From contig NZ_BARG01000038.1 of the NCBI RefSeq assembly GCF_000376565.1, positions 287,348-351,347 on the forward strand: a stretch of DNA of 64,000 nt. Direction: 5' to 3'. Source of the DNA: Streptomyces hokutonensis (lineage in GTDB: Bacteria > Actinomycetota > Actinomycetes > Streptomycetales > Streptomycetaceae). Made by a program: the position numbers and the translations under genes. Under the pieces are notes generated by a model. That model made no database searches. It saw only the letters and a program-made list of their open reading frames with translations, and was not told the DNA's origin. This document shows positions 56,226 through 64,000 of this stretch, piece after piece. Every line of letters begins with the position of its first letter. The first letter of the stretch is position 1.

Positions 56226-58682
56226 GTGAGCACCGTGATCGACACACCGCCTCCTCGGACCGTTCGACGGTCGGCCGATCTGTGGCGGCTGTCGCTGTCC
56301 CTGGCCGTACTGGTGGCCGCCGTACTCCTGGCCCTCGCGACCCGCGACTTCGTCCGCGCCGCACAGCAGGGACTCCTCGACTCGGCGACCGCGCTGCCCC
56401 CTGCCCTGCGGGACGTCCTGGTGGGAACGGTCCAAGCCGTCGCCCTCCTCGCACCGGTCGCGGCCGTGGTGGTGTGGTGCGTACGGCGGCGGATCGACCC
56501 GGTGCTACGGGTCCTGCCCGCGGCGCTGCTCGGCGCACTGGGCGCGTGGTCGCTCACGCACCTGGCGCTGGAGCGGGGGCGACCGGACACCTGGCCGGAG
56601 GTGCTGGCCGGCCGGGACGGACTGCTGCGGGCGACCTGGCCCCCGGCCGTGTACCTGGCGGCCTGCGCGGCGGCCGTCGTCGCGGCGGGGCCGTGGCTGG
56701 GGGCGCGCCCACGGCGGGCGTTGTGGGCGCTGGCCTGTTCCTGCGCGGTGCTGAGTGTGGCCACCGCCGCGATCGTGCCGCTGGACGCCCTCGCCGCACT
56801 GGCCATGGGCGGCGCGGCCGGATCGGCCGTACTGCTGCTGGGCGGTGCTCCCGCCGACCGTCCGACGGCGCAGGCGGTCGCCGAGGCCCTTGCCGCGTCC
56901 GGGATTTCGGTCACCACGCTCCATGAGCTGCCTTCGAGTGAGCAGCTGCCGGGGGAGGGGACCCTCTACCGGGCGGAGACCACCGCCGGACCCCGGCTGG
57001 CGGTGCGGGTGCTCGCCGCCGAGGACCACAACCGGGATCTGTTCCACCGGTTCGCCCGGCGGACCCTGCTGCGCCACCCCGCCGAAACGACCGCTCCGAC
57101 ACCGCTCGTCGCCGCCGAGCACGAACTGCTCATGCTGGTCTTCGCGGCCCGCACCGGCGCCCGGGCCGACGAACCGGTGATGGCCTATCCGGTGGCCGGG
57201 GGCGGCGCGCTCGTGGCGACCTCCGCACCGGACGAGGCCCGTGCCCTGTCCGCCCTGCGGGACGAGGAGTTGACCGATCCGCTCCTCACCGGAGTGTGGA
57301 CCTCCGTGGCCCGCCTCCAGGAACACCGCCTGGGACATGGGGAGTTGCGCCCGGAACACGTCCTCGTCGCACCGGACGGCGAGAGCCGGCTCACCGCGTT
57401 CGCGCGCGGCCGGCTCAACGCTCCGCCCGAGGTACTCGGCAGCGACCTCGCGGAGCTGCTGGCCACGACCGCGATCCGGGTCGGCCCGCTACGCGCCACC
57501 GCGTGCGCACTGGCCGGCCTGGGGCCGGAACTCCTCGCGACGGCTCTGCCGTACCTGCAACCTCTCGCGCTCATCGGGCCCGCTCGGACCTCGGTCGCCC
57601 GCTACGACCAGGCCCGCGCGCGGGCCGCCGGAGAGAAGGCCGGACGGCGGACGCTACGGGCCGGCGGCCGGCCCAGTCTGCTGCGCGATCTGGCCGCCGA
57701 GGTCTCAACGGCCACTGGTGCGAAGGAAGTTCAGCCCGCGCGGCTGGCGCGCTTCACCTGGAAGAGCGTCCTGGGGCTCGCGGGCGCGTTTCTCGTACTC
57801 CACCTCGTGCTGCCGCAGTTGGCCAACGCGCCCGCGGCCCTCGACGCGCTGCGGGACGCCAACTGGTGGTGGATGCTCGCGGTGTTGCCGATCACCTTCC
57901 TCTCGCAGGCGTTCTCGACCTTCCTGCAGCAGGGCACCATCCCGGAGCGGCTGCCGTTCGGCCCCACCTACCAGGTGCAGTTCGCCAGTTCGTTCCTCAA
58001 CCGGATCACCCCGAGCAACGTCGGCGGCATGGCGCTCAACCTGCGCTACCTCCAGAAGACGGGGATCGAGACCGGGGCCGCCACCGCCTCCGTGGGGCTG
58101 CAGAGCCTGGCCGGCGCGCTCTCCAACACCGTGGTCGCCGCCGTCTTCCTCACCTCGGCGGGACGCGGTCGGGCCGGAGTGCGTCCCCACCTGTCCGCCG
58201 GCCGCCCGCTGCTGTGGGCCGTCGCCCTCGTGCTCGCCGCCGGCGGACTGCTCGCCTTCACCCCGCCGGGCCGTCGCTTCCTGGAGGAGAAGGTGTGGCC
58301 GTTCCTGAGGGCGGCCGGCTCGACCGTCGCGGGGATCGCGACCGAACCCGCCAAGATCGCCGTGGGGACCGTCGGCGCACTGGGCCTGCCGCTCATCCAG
58401 GTCGTCGGCCTCGCCATGAGCCTGCACGCACTGGGCGCAGACCTCCCCTTCGTCCAGGTCGGCGCCGCGTACATGGCGGCCCGGCTGATCGCCAACGCGG
58501 CTCCCGTGCCCGGCGGCCTCGGGGCGCTGGAGGCCGGACTCATCGCCGGACTGACGACCCTCGGCGTCCCGGCAGGGGCGGCCACCTCGGCCGTGCTCGT
58601 CTACCGGCTGCTCACCTTCTGGCTGAACGTCCCGCTGGGCGCCCTGGCCCTGAACGTGGTGCAGCGGCGCGGCTACGTGTGA
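56226..58682 (+). CDS. Flippase-like (YbhN/MprF-type) membrane protein fused to a degenerate kinase domain
   Basis: An 818-residue protein in three parts. Residues 20-205 hold about six membrane helices. Residues 225-430 look like a phosphotransferase domain: LYRAETTAGPRLAVRVL (Arg261 where kinases have Lys), EPVMAYPVAGG, and HGELRPEHVLVAPDGESRLTAF (371-392), where the catalytic Asp is Glu, Asn is His and the DFG Asp is absent, so it is probably inactive. From residue 515 comes the UPF0104/LPG-synthase-TM region with FASSFLNRITPSNVGGMALNLRYLQ and ANAAPVPGGLGALEAGLIAGL. Related lipid-flippase functions are inferred. GAGGAG precedes the GTG. Confidence 0.82.
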   Translation: MSTVIDTPPPRTVRRSADLWRLSLSLAVLVAAVLLALATRDFVRAAQQGLLDSATALPPALRDVLVGTVQAVALLAPVAAVVVWCVRRRIDPVLRVLPAALLGALGAWSLTHLALERGRPDTWPEVLAGRDGLLRATWPPAVYLAACAAAVVAAGPWLGARPRRALWALACSCAVLSVATAAIVPLDALAALAMGGAAGSAVLLLGGAPADRPTAQAVAEALAASGISVTTLHELPSSEQLPGEGTLYRAETTAGPRLAVRVLAAEDHNRDLFHRFARRTLLRHPAETTAPTPLVAAEHELLMLVFAARTGARADEPVMAYPVAGGGALVATSAPDEARALSALRDEELTDPLLTGVWTSVARLQEHRLGHGELRPEHVLVAPDGESRLTAFARGRLNAPPEVLGSDLAELLATTAIRVGPLRATACALAGLGPELLATALPYLQPLALIGPARTSVARYDQARARAAGEKAGRRTLRAGGRPSLLRDLAAEVSTATGAKEVQPARLARFTWKSVLGLAGAFLVLHLVLPQLANAPAALDALRDANWWWMLAVLPITFLSQAFSTFLQQGTIPERLPFGPTYQVQFASSFLNRITPSNVGGMALNLRYLQKTGIETGAATASVGLQSLAGALSNTVVAAVFLTSAGRGRAGVRPHLSAGRPLLWAVALVLAAGGLLAFTPPGRRFLEEKVWPFLRAAGSTVAGIATEPAKIAVGTVGALGLPLIQVVGLAMSLHALGADLPFVQVGAAYMAARLIANAAPVPGGLGALEAGLIAGLTTLGVPAGAATSAVLVYRLLTFWLNVPLGALALNVVQRRGYV

Positions 58683-58831
58683 CGGGCCCGGCCGTCGTAC
58701 GGTGGACGAGCGGGCCGGTGCCGTCGCCGTACAGTTCCGGGCGCGGTCGGATGACCCAAGCCCCGCCGCCGGGAAACCACCTACGCTCCCGCTGATGAAG
58801 ACATGAGGTGTCCTGGACGGCTGGAGGGCAC

Positions 58832-61489
58832 ATGAACGAATCCGAACTCCTCGGCCGTGAGCCGCAGTTGAGGACCCTGCACGAACTCCTCGACAGGCTG
58901 CCCGACGCCGGCGGTGCCATGGTGCTGCAGGGCGGTCCGGGGATCGGCAAGTCCGCGCTGCTGCGGGCCGCGGCGGAACGGGCCAGGGTGGCGGGACTGC
59001 GGCTGCTCGAGGTGACCGGGGGCGCCGATGACACGCCCTTCAGCGGTCTGCGCGCGCTGCTGCGCCCGGTGCTCGGCACGGCGGAGTCCCTGCCTGCGGG
59101 ACAGGACGAGATCTTGCGGGCGGCGTTCGCCGCCGGTTCCGGGCAGCCACCCGAGACCTCGCGGGTCGCCCTGGCCGCGTTCAACCTGATCACGGCGAGG
59201 GCCGCCGAGCAGCCCACCGTGCTGATCGCCGACAACACGAGGGAACTCGACGGACCCACCCGGGACGTACTGGCGTTCATGGCCCGCAGGGCGAGCGACA
59301 ACCCGATCGTCGTCCTCGGCGCACTGCGTGACGGACGGACCCTGCCGGGAGTCCCCGTACTGGACGTTCCTGTTCTGGACGAGCCCTCGGCCCGGCGGCT
59401 CCTGGCCCGGCACGCGGACGCACTCCCCCCGGCAGTCCGGGAGCGGATCCTCGGGGAAGCGCTCGGCAACCCGCTCGCGCTGGTCGAACTCCCCGCGGCC
59501 TGGAGCCCGACGGGGCCACCGGGATCCTGGGCCCCTCTGACGGTGAACGCCACGCTGGCGACGGCGTTCGCGGCCGGTCTCGGCGAGCTGCCGGACCTGA
59601 CCCGGGACGCCCTGCTGGTCGCGGCCGTGGACCGGGCCGGGGAGGTCTCGGAGATACTGGCCGCCGCATCCCTGCTGGCCGGGCGCACCGTCGCGGTGGA
59701 CGCCCTCGACAGCGCGGTCGCCGCCTCGCTGCTCCGACTCGACCGGACGACCCTGCGCTTCCCGCATCCCGTGGTCCGCTTCGCGGTGCTGGCGGCGGAG
59801 ACCCCGGCCCGCCGCCAGGCCGCGGACGCGGCCCTGGCACAGGTGCTCACCGAGCACCCGGACCGGCGCACCTGGCACCGCGCCCAGTCCGTCAACGGCC
59901 CCGACGACGAGATCGCGGACCAACTGGCCGCCGCCCACGCCTCCTTGCTACGACACGACGGAGCCCTCACTGCCGTATGGGCGCTGGAACGGTCGGCGCA
60001 GCTCACCACGGACTCGGTCACCCGGGGACACCGGTTGCTGGGCGCGGCCGAGCACGCGTACGGGGCCGGACGTGTCCGACTGGCCCACTCCCTGATCGAC
60101 ACGGCGGAACGCCAAGAGCTGAACGGCGCGGACCGGGTCAAGGCGGGGTGGCTGCGGGAGATCTCGGACGCGGAGCCACAGCCCGGTCCGGCCCAGGGAC
60201 AACCACCCGACCTCACCGAGCTGTCGGCGGGCGATCCCGACCTGGCCCTCGACCTGCTGCTGAGCGCGGCACTGCACGTCCACCGGAGCGGCGACGACCC
60301 CGCTCTGCGGGCGGCCGTCGAGCGTCTGCCTACTACGAACGACCCCCGCCACCTCGCGGCTCTGGCACTGACCGAACCCGTGCGCCACGGCAGGGCGGTG
60401 GCCGACGGGCTCCCTTCGAAGGAGACGGCGTGGTGCCTCACCGACTCCGACGGATTCCGGCTCCACGGTACGGCCGCCCACGAGATCGGCGATCCGGTGC
60501 GTGCGGTCGACCTGTTCGGCCGGGCGGCACCAACTCTGCGCAGAGAAGGCCGACTTGGGCTGCTCACGGAAACGCTCCTGACCGAGGCGGTCGATCTGCT
60601 GCTGCTCGGGGACTGGCCCCGCGCGTCCCAACTCACCGATGAGGCGCGGCACATCGTCGCCGAGACCCGACAGCCGGCCATGGTCGCCGCACTCGCCGCT
60701 ACGGACGCGGTCGCCGCCGCACTGCGCGGACAGGCCGTACGGGCCCAGGAGTTGGCCGACATGGTGGCGGCCTGGCAGCGCGCCGACCTCGTCCCGACGC
60801 TCCGGCTGGCCCGTGGTCTGGCGCGGCTCGGTGAGGGGAGATACGCGGAGGCGTACGAGGAGCTGAGCCCACTCCTGGACCGGCCGCACGAGAGCCTGCG
60901 CTGGCAGGGCTTCGCCGCGGTGCTGCCGTTCGCCGTGGCGGCGGACCGCGCCGGCAAGGCAGCCGAAGCCGTGCGGGTCCTCGCGTCGGCGGAGGAGGCG
61001 GCACGGGTGACGCCCGCCTCGCTGCTCCACGTCCAACTGCCCTGCGCCCGAGCCGTGTTGGCACCCGACTCGGCGGCCGAGCAACTGTATCTGGCCGCCC
61101 TGGAACAGGACCTGTCCCGCTGGCCGTTGGTCAAGGCCCGTACGGAACACGCGTACGGGCAGTGGCTCAGGCGCCGTAGGCAGGCCGCGCGGTCCCGCAC
61201 GCTGCTGCTCTCCGCGCGGGCGGCCTTCGAACTCGTCGGCGCCTCCGACTGGGCGGGCCAGAGCATGACGTCGGGAGCAGGTGATGCGCTGCCGTCTGCC
61301 TCCGACCTGCTGTCGCCCCAGGAGAGGCAGATCGCCCTGCTGGCCGCCGAAGGCCTCTCCAACCGGGAGATCGCGGAACGGCTCTTCCTCTCCCACCGCA
61401 CGGTCGCCGCGCATCTTTACCGGGCCTTCCCCAAACTCGGCATCACCTCACGCGGGGAGCTGGCCCCGCTGTTGACGACCCTGGAGTAG
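58832..61489 (+). CDS. Large AAA-ATPase LuxR-family (LAL) transcriptional regulator
   Basis: An 885-residue LAL-type regulator. The N-terminal ATPase has the Walker A loop GGPGIGKSALL near residue 35-45; the Walker B-like segment VLIADNTRELDGPTRD lacks the second acidic residue of the usual DD. A long helical middle region follows, and the C-terminal LuxR helix-turn-helix is DLLSPQERQIALLAAEGLSNREIAERLFLSHRTVAAHLYRAF. Such proteins sense nucleotides or sugars and activate pathways. The ATG follows GGAGG. No obvious target operon is adjacent. Confidence 0.9.
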   Translation: MNESELLGREPQLRTLHELLDRLPDAGGAMVLQGGPGIGKSALLRAAAERARVAGLRLLEVTGGADDTPFSGLRALLRPVLGTAESLPAGQDEILRAAFAAGSGQPPETSRVALAAFNLITARAAEQPTVLIADNTRELDGPTRDVLAFMARRASDNPIVVLGALRDGRTLPGVPVLDVPVLDEPSARRLLARHADALPPAVRERILGEALGNPLALVELPAAWSPTGPPGSWAPLTVNATLATAFAAGLGELPDLTRDALLVAAVDRAGEVSEILAAASLLAGRTVAVDALDSAVAASLLRLDRTTLRFPHPVVRFAVLAAETPARRQAADAALAQVLTEHPDRRTWHRAQSVNGPDDEIADQLAAAHASLLRHDGALTAVWALERSAQLTTDSVTRGHRLLGAAEHAYGAGRVRLAHSLIDTAERQELNGADRVKAGWLREISDAEPQPGPAQGQPPDLTELSAGDPDLALDLLLSAALHVHRSGDDPALRAAVERLPTTNDPRHLAALALTEPVRHGRAVADGLPSKETAWCLTDSDGFRLHGTAAHEIGDPVRAVDLFGRAAPTLRREGRLGLLTETLLTEAVDLLLLGDWPRASQLTDEARHIVAETRQPAMVAALAATDAVAAALRGQAVRAQELADMVAAWQRADLVPTLRLARGLARLGEGRYAEAYEELSPLLDRPHESLRWQGFAAVLPFAVAADRAGKAAEAVRVLASAEEAARVTPASLLHVQLPCARAVLAPDSAAEQLYLAALEQDLSRWPLVKARTEHAYGQWLRRRRQAARSRTLLLSARAAFELVGASDWAGQSMTSGAGDALPSASDLLSPQERQIALLAAEGLSNREIAERLFLSHRTVAAHLYRAFPKLGITSRGELAPLLTTLE

Positions 61490-61495
61490 GCGGCT

Positions 61496-61984
61496 TCAGT
61501 CGGCCGGGTGGTCGGCGGTCGGGGTGTGCTGGGCGTCGTTCATCTTCGCCCGGTTCTGCGCCAGCAGTGTCCGTACGTCCTCCTCGACGTGCCGGGCATC
61601 CACTCCGAGGGCATGGCCCATGTGGGCCGCCCACACCTCCGAGCGGATATTGGTCTCGAAGTCGAGGTCGGCGCGGACGGTCTCGCGCGTCGCCTGCCGG
61701 TTCTGGCTCACCATCACGAAGGTGGACAGAAAGATCGCCTCAAGGCTGACGATCATCGTGAGCAGCCCGAAGGGGTAGGGGTCCCAGACCGCGCCAGAGC
61801 CGAACAGTCCTTCGTTGCACACGATCCAGACCGTGAACCAGACCGCGTGGAGATAGACGAACTGCATGGTCCCGGCGAAAGCGGTGATCGCGTCCGCGAT
61901 CCGGTCCTGGGTCCCCCGCATCCGCGCGAGGACGGCCTGCTCGTTCGGGAGACGTATGTCCAACCCGTTGATTCCAGACGGCAC
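61496..61984 (-). CDS. DUF1003 membrane protein
   Basis: A 162-residue protein of the DUF1003 family with two central membrane helices (MQFVYLHAVWFTVWIVCN and FGLLTMIVSLEAIFLSTFVMVSQNRQ) and the family pattern WDPYPFGLL. The C-terminal part is charged and cytoplasmic (RADLDFETNIRSEVWAAHMG). Function unknown. The GTG at 61984 is preferred because AAGGAG lies five bases before it; another GTG at 61990 overlaps that site. It is convergent with the LuxR gene (6-base gap). Confidence 0.87.
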   Translation of the reverse strand: MPSGINGLDIRLPNEQAVLARMRGTQDRIADAITAFAGTMQFVYLHAVWFTVWIVCNEGLFGSGAVWDPYPFGLLTMIVSLEAIFLSTFVMVSQNRQATRETVRADLDFETNIRSEVWAAHMGHALGVDARHVEEDVRTLLAQNRAKMNDAQHTPTADHPAD

Positions 61985-62239
61985 GGGCACTCCTTGATCC
62001 GTCGCTCACGAGAAACGCCCGTCATCGTAAGTGCGGGACGGGGGCGCTTCCTTGGGTCAATCGACTGCCCGTACGGCCGCAATGCGTGCGTGTACGCCGT
62101 CCGTTGCGTCGATTGACCGAAGCGGACCCCGCCACCGCGACGGCAGAGTGACGGTCGGCTCGGACAGGTACCCCGGCCAGGCACACCGCGGTATCGCGCG
62201 TCATCGAGCAGCGACACATCCGTCAAGGAAGGGATCACC
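61985..62239. promoter_or_regulatory. Divergent control region with a long-range inverted repeat
   Basis: 255 bases between DUF1003 and the coiled-coil protein gene. GGTCAATCGA (62055-62064) and TCGATTGACC (62109-62118) are perfect 10-bp arms 44 bases apart; between them GTACGGCC and GTACGCC add partial symmetry. This could be a pair of operators on either side of the promoters or an RNA structure. Confidence 0.4.
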
Positions 62240-62716
62240 ATGTCGGACCCGACGCCGCAGCAGAACCAGGCAACCGGCACCACCCCGGCCGGCCCCGCGG
62301 GGCGCCTCGCCGAACTGTCGCAGAAGGCCCAGGACGCCCAGCGGACCGTGGCGGCGAGCATCGCCGAGGACCGGCAGAAGCTGTCCGCCGCCGTCGCCGA
62401 CGCGAAGGACAAGGCCGAACAGGGCGCGCAGCGGCTGCAGTCGAGCGGACAGCGGGCCAAGGAGAACGTCGCCGGGAGCTGGAACCAGGTACAGACCTCC
62501 TGGCAGGACCATGTCGACTCGGTCCGCGCGAAGCTGGACGAGCGCAAGGCCGAGCGCGATGTGAAGCGGCTCCAGCACGCCGCCGACGACGCCGAGGACT
62601 ACGCGGCCGACGCCGTCGACTTCGCGATCGCGGCCGTGGAAGAGGCGGAGTACGCCACGCTGGACGCGGTGCTGGCGAGGGTGGAGGCGGACGAGGCCGC
62701 CGACGCCGCTCAGTAG
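62240..62716 (+). CDS. Small helical coiled-coil protein (LEA/apolipoprotein-like)
   Basis: A 158-residue hydrophilic protein that I cannot name. Almost the whole chain from residue 20 is predicted helical by eye: Ala, Glu, Lys and Gln alternate in amphipathic repeats (ELSQKAQDAQRTVAASIAED, LSAAVADAKDKAEQGAQRL, VRAKLDERKAERDVKRLQHA). There are no cysteines and no signal peptide. The pattern resembles LEA-type desiccation proteins and apolipoprotein-like helices. AAGGAAGG precedes the ATG. It is divergent from DUF1003. Confidence 0.75.
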   Translation: MSDPTPQQNQATGTTPAGPAGRLAELSQKAQDAQRTVAASIAEDRQKLSAAVADAKDKAEQGAQRLQSSGQRAKENVAGSWNQVQTSWQDHVDSVRAKLDERKAERDVKRLQHAADDAEDYAADAVDFAIAAVEEAEYATLDAVLARVEADEAADAAQ

Positions 62717-62966
62717 TCGACTTCCGCAGTGCCTCCGGGCGCGGGCGGCCGGGGGAGCGGGTCGTGGGACGGCGCCCACGGCCCGCTGCCCCGCGCCCGG
62801 GCGCCGGTGTGGGCGGCCACTGCCCTCGGCGCCGAACGCTGTGGCCGGGAACATCGACCTCTCCGCCCCGATCAGCGACGATCTTGCTGTGGAGCGACAG
62901 TACGTGGATTCTTCCTCGCCGACTCGTTATATTTCTTTCGGCAAGCAACTTGACGGAGGGGAGTCG
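62717..62966. promoter_or_regulatory. Promoter region of the second LuxR gene
   Basis: 250 bases. The last 80 are distinctly AT-richer than the surroundings (GTTATATTTCTTTCGGCAAG near 62927-62946), the sort of segment that holds a promoter. A GGAGGGGAG ribosome binding site lies at 62955-62963. I see no gene in this gap. Confidence 0.4.
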
Positions 62967-64000
62967 GTGACCTCACGGCCCGGAGCGGACCTGGTGGGGC
63001 GCACGGCCGAACTGGAGCTGCTGGACTCGCTGTTGACCGGGCGGGACGGAGCCGGCCGCGGGCTGCTGCTGCGCGGCGACCCCGGCACGGGGAAGACCGC
63101 GCTGCTCGATGCCGCCGCAGCACGGGCCGCCGGCCTCGGGACGCGTGTACTACGGGCCTCCGGCGTGGAGTTCGAGCGCGAGATGAACTTCTCGGCGCTG
63201 CACCAGATGCTCTATCCGCTGCGCCGGCACACCGGGCGGCTCGCCGGACACCACCGTGACGTCGTCGACCGGATCTTCGGTCTCGCACCCGGGCCGCCGC
63301 CGGACCCGCTGGCCGCTTCGACGGCGGTACTCGCCCTGCTCGGCGAAGTCGCCGTGGAGGGACCGTTGTTGATGATCGCCGACGATGTGCCGTGGCTCGA
63401 CCTCGCCAGCGCGACCGCGCTCGGCTTCGTCGTCCGCAGGATGAACGACCACCCGATCGCCTTCCTGGCCACCCTGCGCACCGGGGTACGCGGCATCTGC
63501 GGCCAACTCGCCCTGCCCGTACGGGAGATCGAGCCGCTGGCCGAGACGGAGGCGGCAGAACTGCTGGACGCACGCTGGCCCGGATTGAGGCCCTCGGTAC
63601 GCCGCCGAATACTGGCCGAGGCTGCCGGAAACCCGCTCGCACTACGGGAGTTGCCGGCCGCGCTGACCGGCACCCAGCGCTCGGCCCAGGCCCCGCTCCC
63701 CTCGCGACTCCCGCTGTCCGGACGGCTGGAGACGGCCTTCGCCCCCGCCGTGGAAGCACTGCCCGCACCGACCCGGACGGCACTGATCATGGCCGCGCTG
63801 GACACGGGGCTCGACCCGGCCGTGATCAGGAGGGCGGCGCAGGCGGCATTGGAGGACTCGGCGGATGTCGATGTCGTCGGCCCCGCTGCGATCAAGAGTG
63901 CCGCGCAGGATCCAGAGGGCGTCGGCGGCCCTGCTGCGGTCAGGGGTGCCGTGGGTGACGGCTTCGGTCCAGGGGCGGTCGTGGGTGCCGTGCAGGGCTC
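62967..64000 (+). CDS. AAA-ATPase LuxR-family (LAL) regulator, N-terminal part (cut by window edge)
   Basis: 344 codons of a second LAL-type regulator. Walker A is LLRGDPGTGKTALL (about 34-47), Walker B is LLMIADDVPWLD (intact DD), and WPGLRPSVRRRILAEAAGNPLALRELPAAL is the usual sensor-region text. From about residue 300 the sequence becomes an odd Gly/Ala/Val-rich repeat (VVGPAAIKSAAQ, VGGPAAVRGAVG, PGAVVGAVQG) not typical of the family. GTG start behind GGAGGGGAG. The DNA-binding C-terminus lies outside the window. Confidence 0.88.
   Translation, partial: MTSRPGADLVGRTAELELLDSLLTGRDGAGRGLLLRGDPGTGKTALLDAAAARAAGLGTRVLRASGVEFEREMNFSALHQMLYPLRRHTGRLAGHHRDVVDRIFGLAPGPPPDPLAASTAVLALLGEVAVEGPLLMIADDVPWLDLASATALGFVVRRMNDHPIAFLATLRTGVRGICGQLALPVREIEPLAETEAAELLDARWPGLRPSVRRRILAEAAGNPLALRELPAALTGTQRSAQAPLPSRLPLSGRLETAFAPAVEALPAPTRTALIMAALDTGLDPAVIRRAAQAALEDSADVDVVGPAAIKSAAQDPEGVGGPAAVRGAVGDGFGPGAVVGAVQG

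Noticed and set aside
58612..61401. 929-codon open frame antisense to the first LuxR gene
   Set aside because: Ser/Arg/Ala-rich translation without motifs; the sense strand encodes a complete LAL regulator.
1..64000. Search for tRNA, rRNA, CRISPR arrays, insertion sequences, attachment sites and biosynthetic megasynthases
   Set aside because: None recognised: no cloverleaf-like sequence, no regularly spaced repeats with spacers, no transposase or integrase, and no PKS/NRPS modules.

Overview
The window is a piece of a high-GC actinobacterial chromosome, most likely Streptomyces. Signs of this are the very strong GC bias at third codon positions, many GTG starts behind AGGAGG-type ribosome binding sites, and actinomycete-typical families: SAV2177/DUF574 methyltransferases, an XRE/DUF397 pair, a SigB-type sigma factor with HATPase and PP2C partners, large AAA-LuxR regulators, and secreted chitinases. 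I saw no rRNA, tRNA, CRISPR array, insertion sequence or complete antibiotic cluster. It reads as a mixed chromosomal-arm region of regulators, transporters and catabolic loci.

Layout. 0-3 kb: the 5' end of an MMPL transporter, a divergent SDR/SnoaL-like pair sharing a four-copy 17-bp operator-like repeat, the wreck of a cephalosporin-hydroxylase-family gene, and a triple-S1-domain protein. 3-10.5 kb: a secreted GH5 enzyme, then a signalling block (DUF574 methyltransferase, XRE + DUF397, anti-sigma-like HATPase, GAF-PP2C phosphatase, second DUF574 methyltransferase, SigB/F/G-type sigma factor). 10.5-16.5 kb: an unknown protein, two paralogous TetR regulators around a DUF2993 protein, an MFS exporter with tandem operators, and a YbhN-type membrane protein. 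16.5-29.7 kb: two GH18 chitinases with DasR-like boxes enclose a three-gene lower meta-cleavage operon with an IclR regulator, an unknown cysteine-rich membrane protein, and an Lrp/AbgT/M20 locus that fits uptake and cleavage of aminobenzoyl-glutamate or a similar acylated amino acid.

29.9-34.9 kb: pyruvate carboxylase, an isochorismatase-like hydrolase and a GlxA-type regulator. 34.9-50.8 kb: a carbohydrate island. It has UxaA-family dehydratase, SMP-30 lactonase, LysR, enolase-superfamily dehydratase and SDR, which together suggest oxidative sugar-acid catabolism. It also has a ROK regulator with a GH95 alpha-fucosidase-like enzyme, a divergent secreted GH27 enzyme, and a sugar ABC transporter lacking its ATPase. 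It ends in a decayed GH36 alpha-galactosidase fragment.

50.8-56 kb: a P450, an in-frame YceI-WrbA fusion, and two MarR regulators around an acetoacetate-decarboxylase-family protein; a CTTGCTTG motif recurs at the control regions of both MarR genes and of the fusion. 56-64 kb: a HdeD-type membrane protein, a YbhN/flippase-like membrane protein fused to a degenerate kinase domain, two large LuxR-type ATPases (the second cut by the window end), a DUF1003 protein and a coiled-coil protein.

The best leads for something undescribed are the YceI-WrbA fusion with its MarR circuit, the pseudokinase-flippase, the four-copy operator array at 1.2 kb, and the orphan channel-like protein at 27.6 kb.
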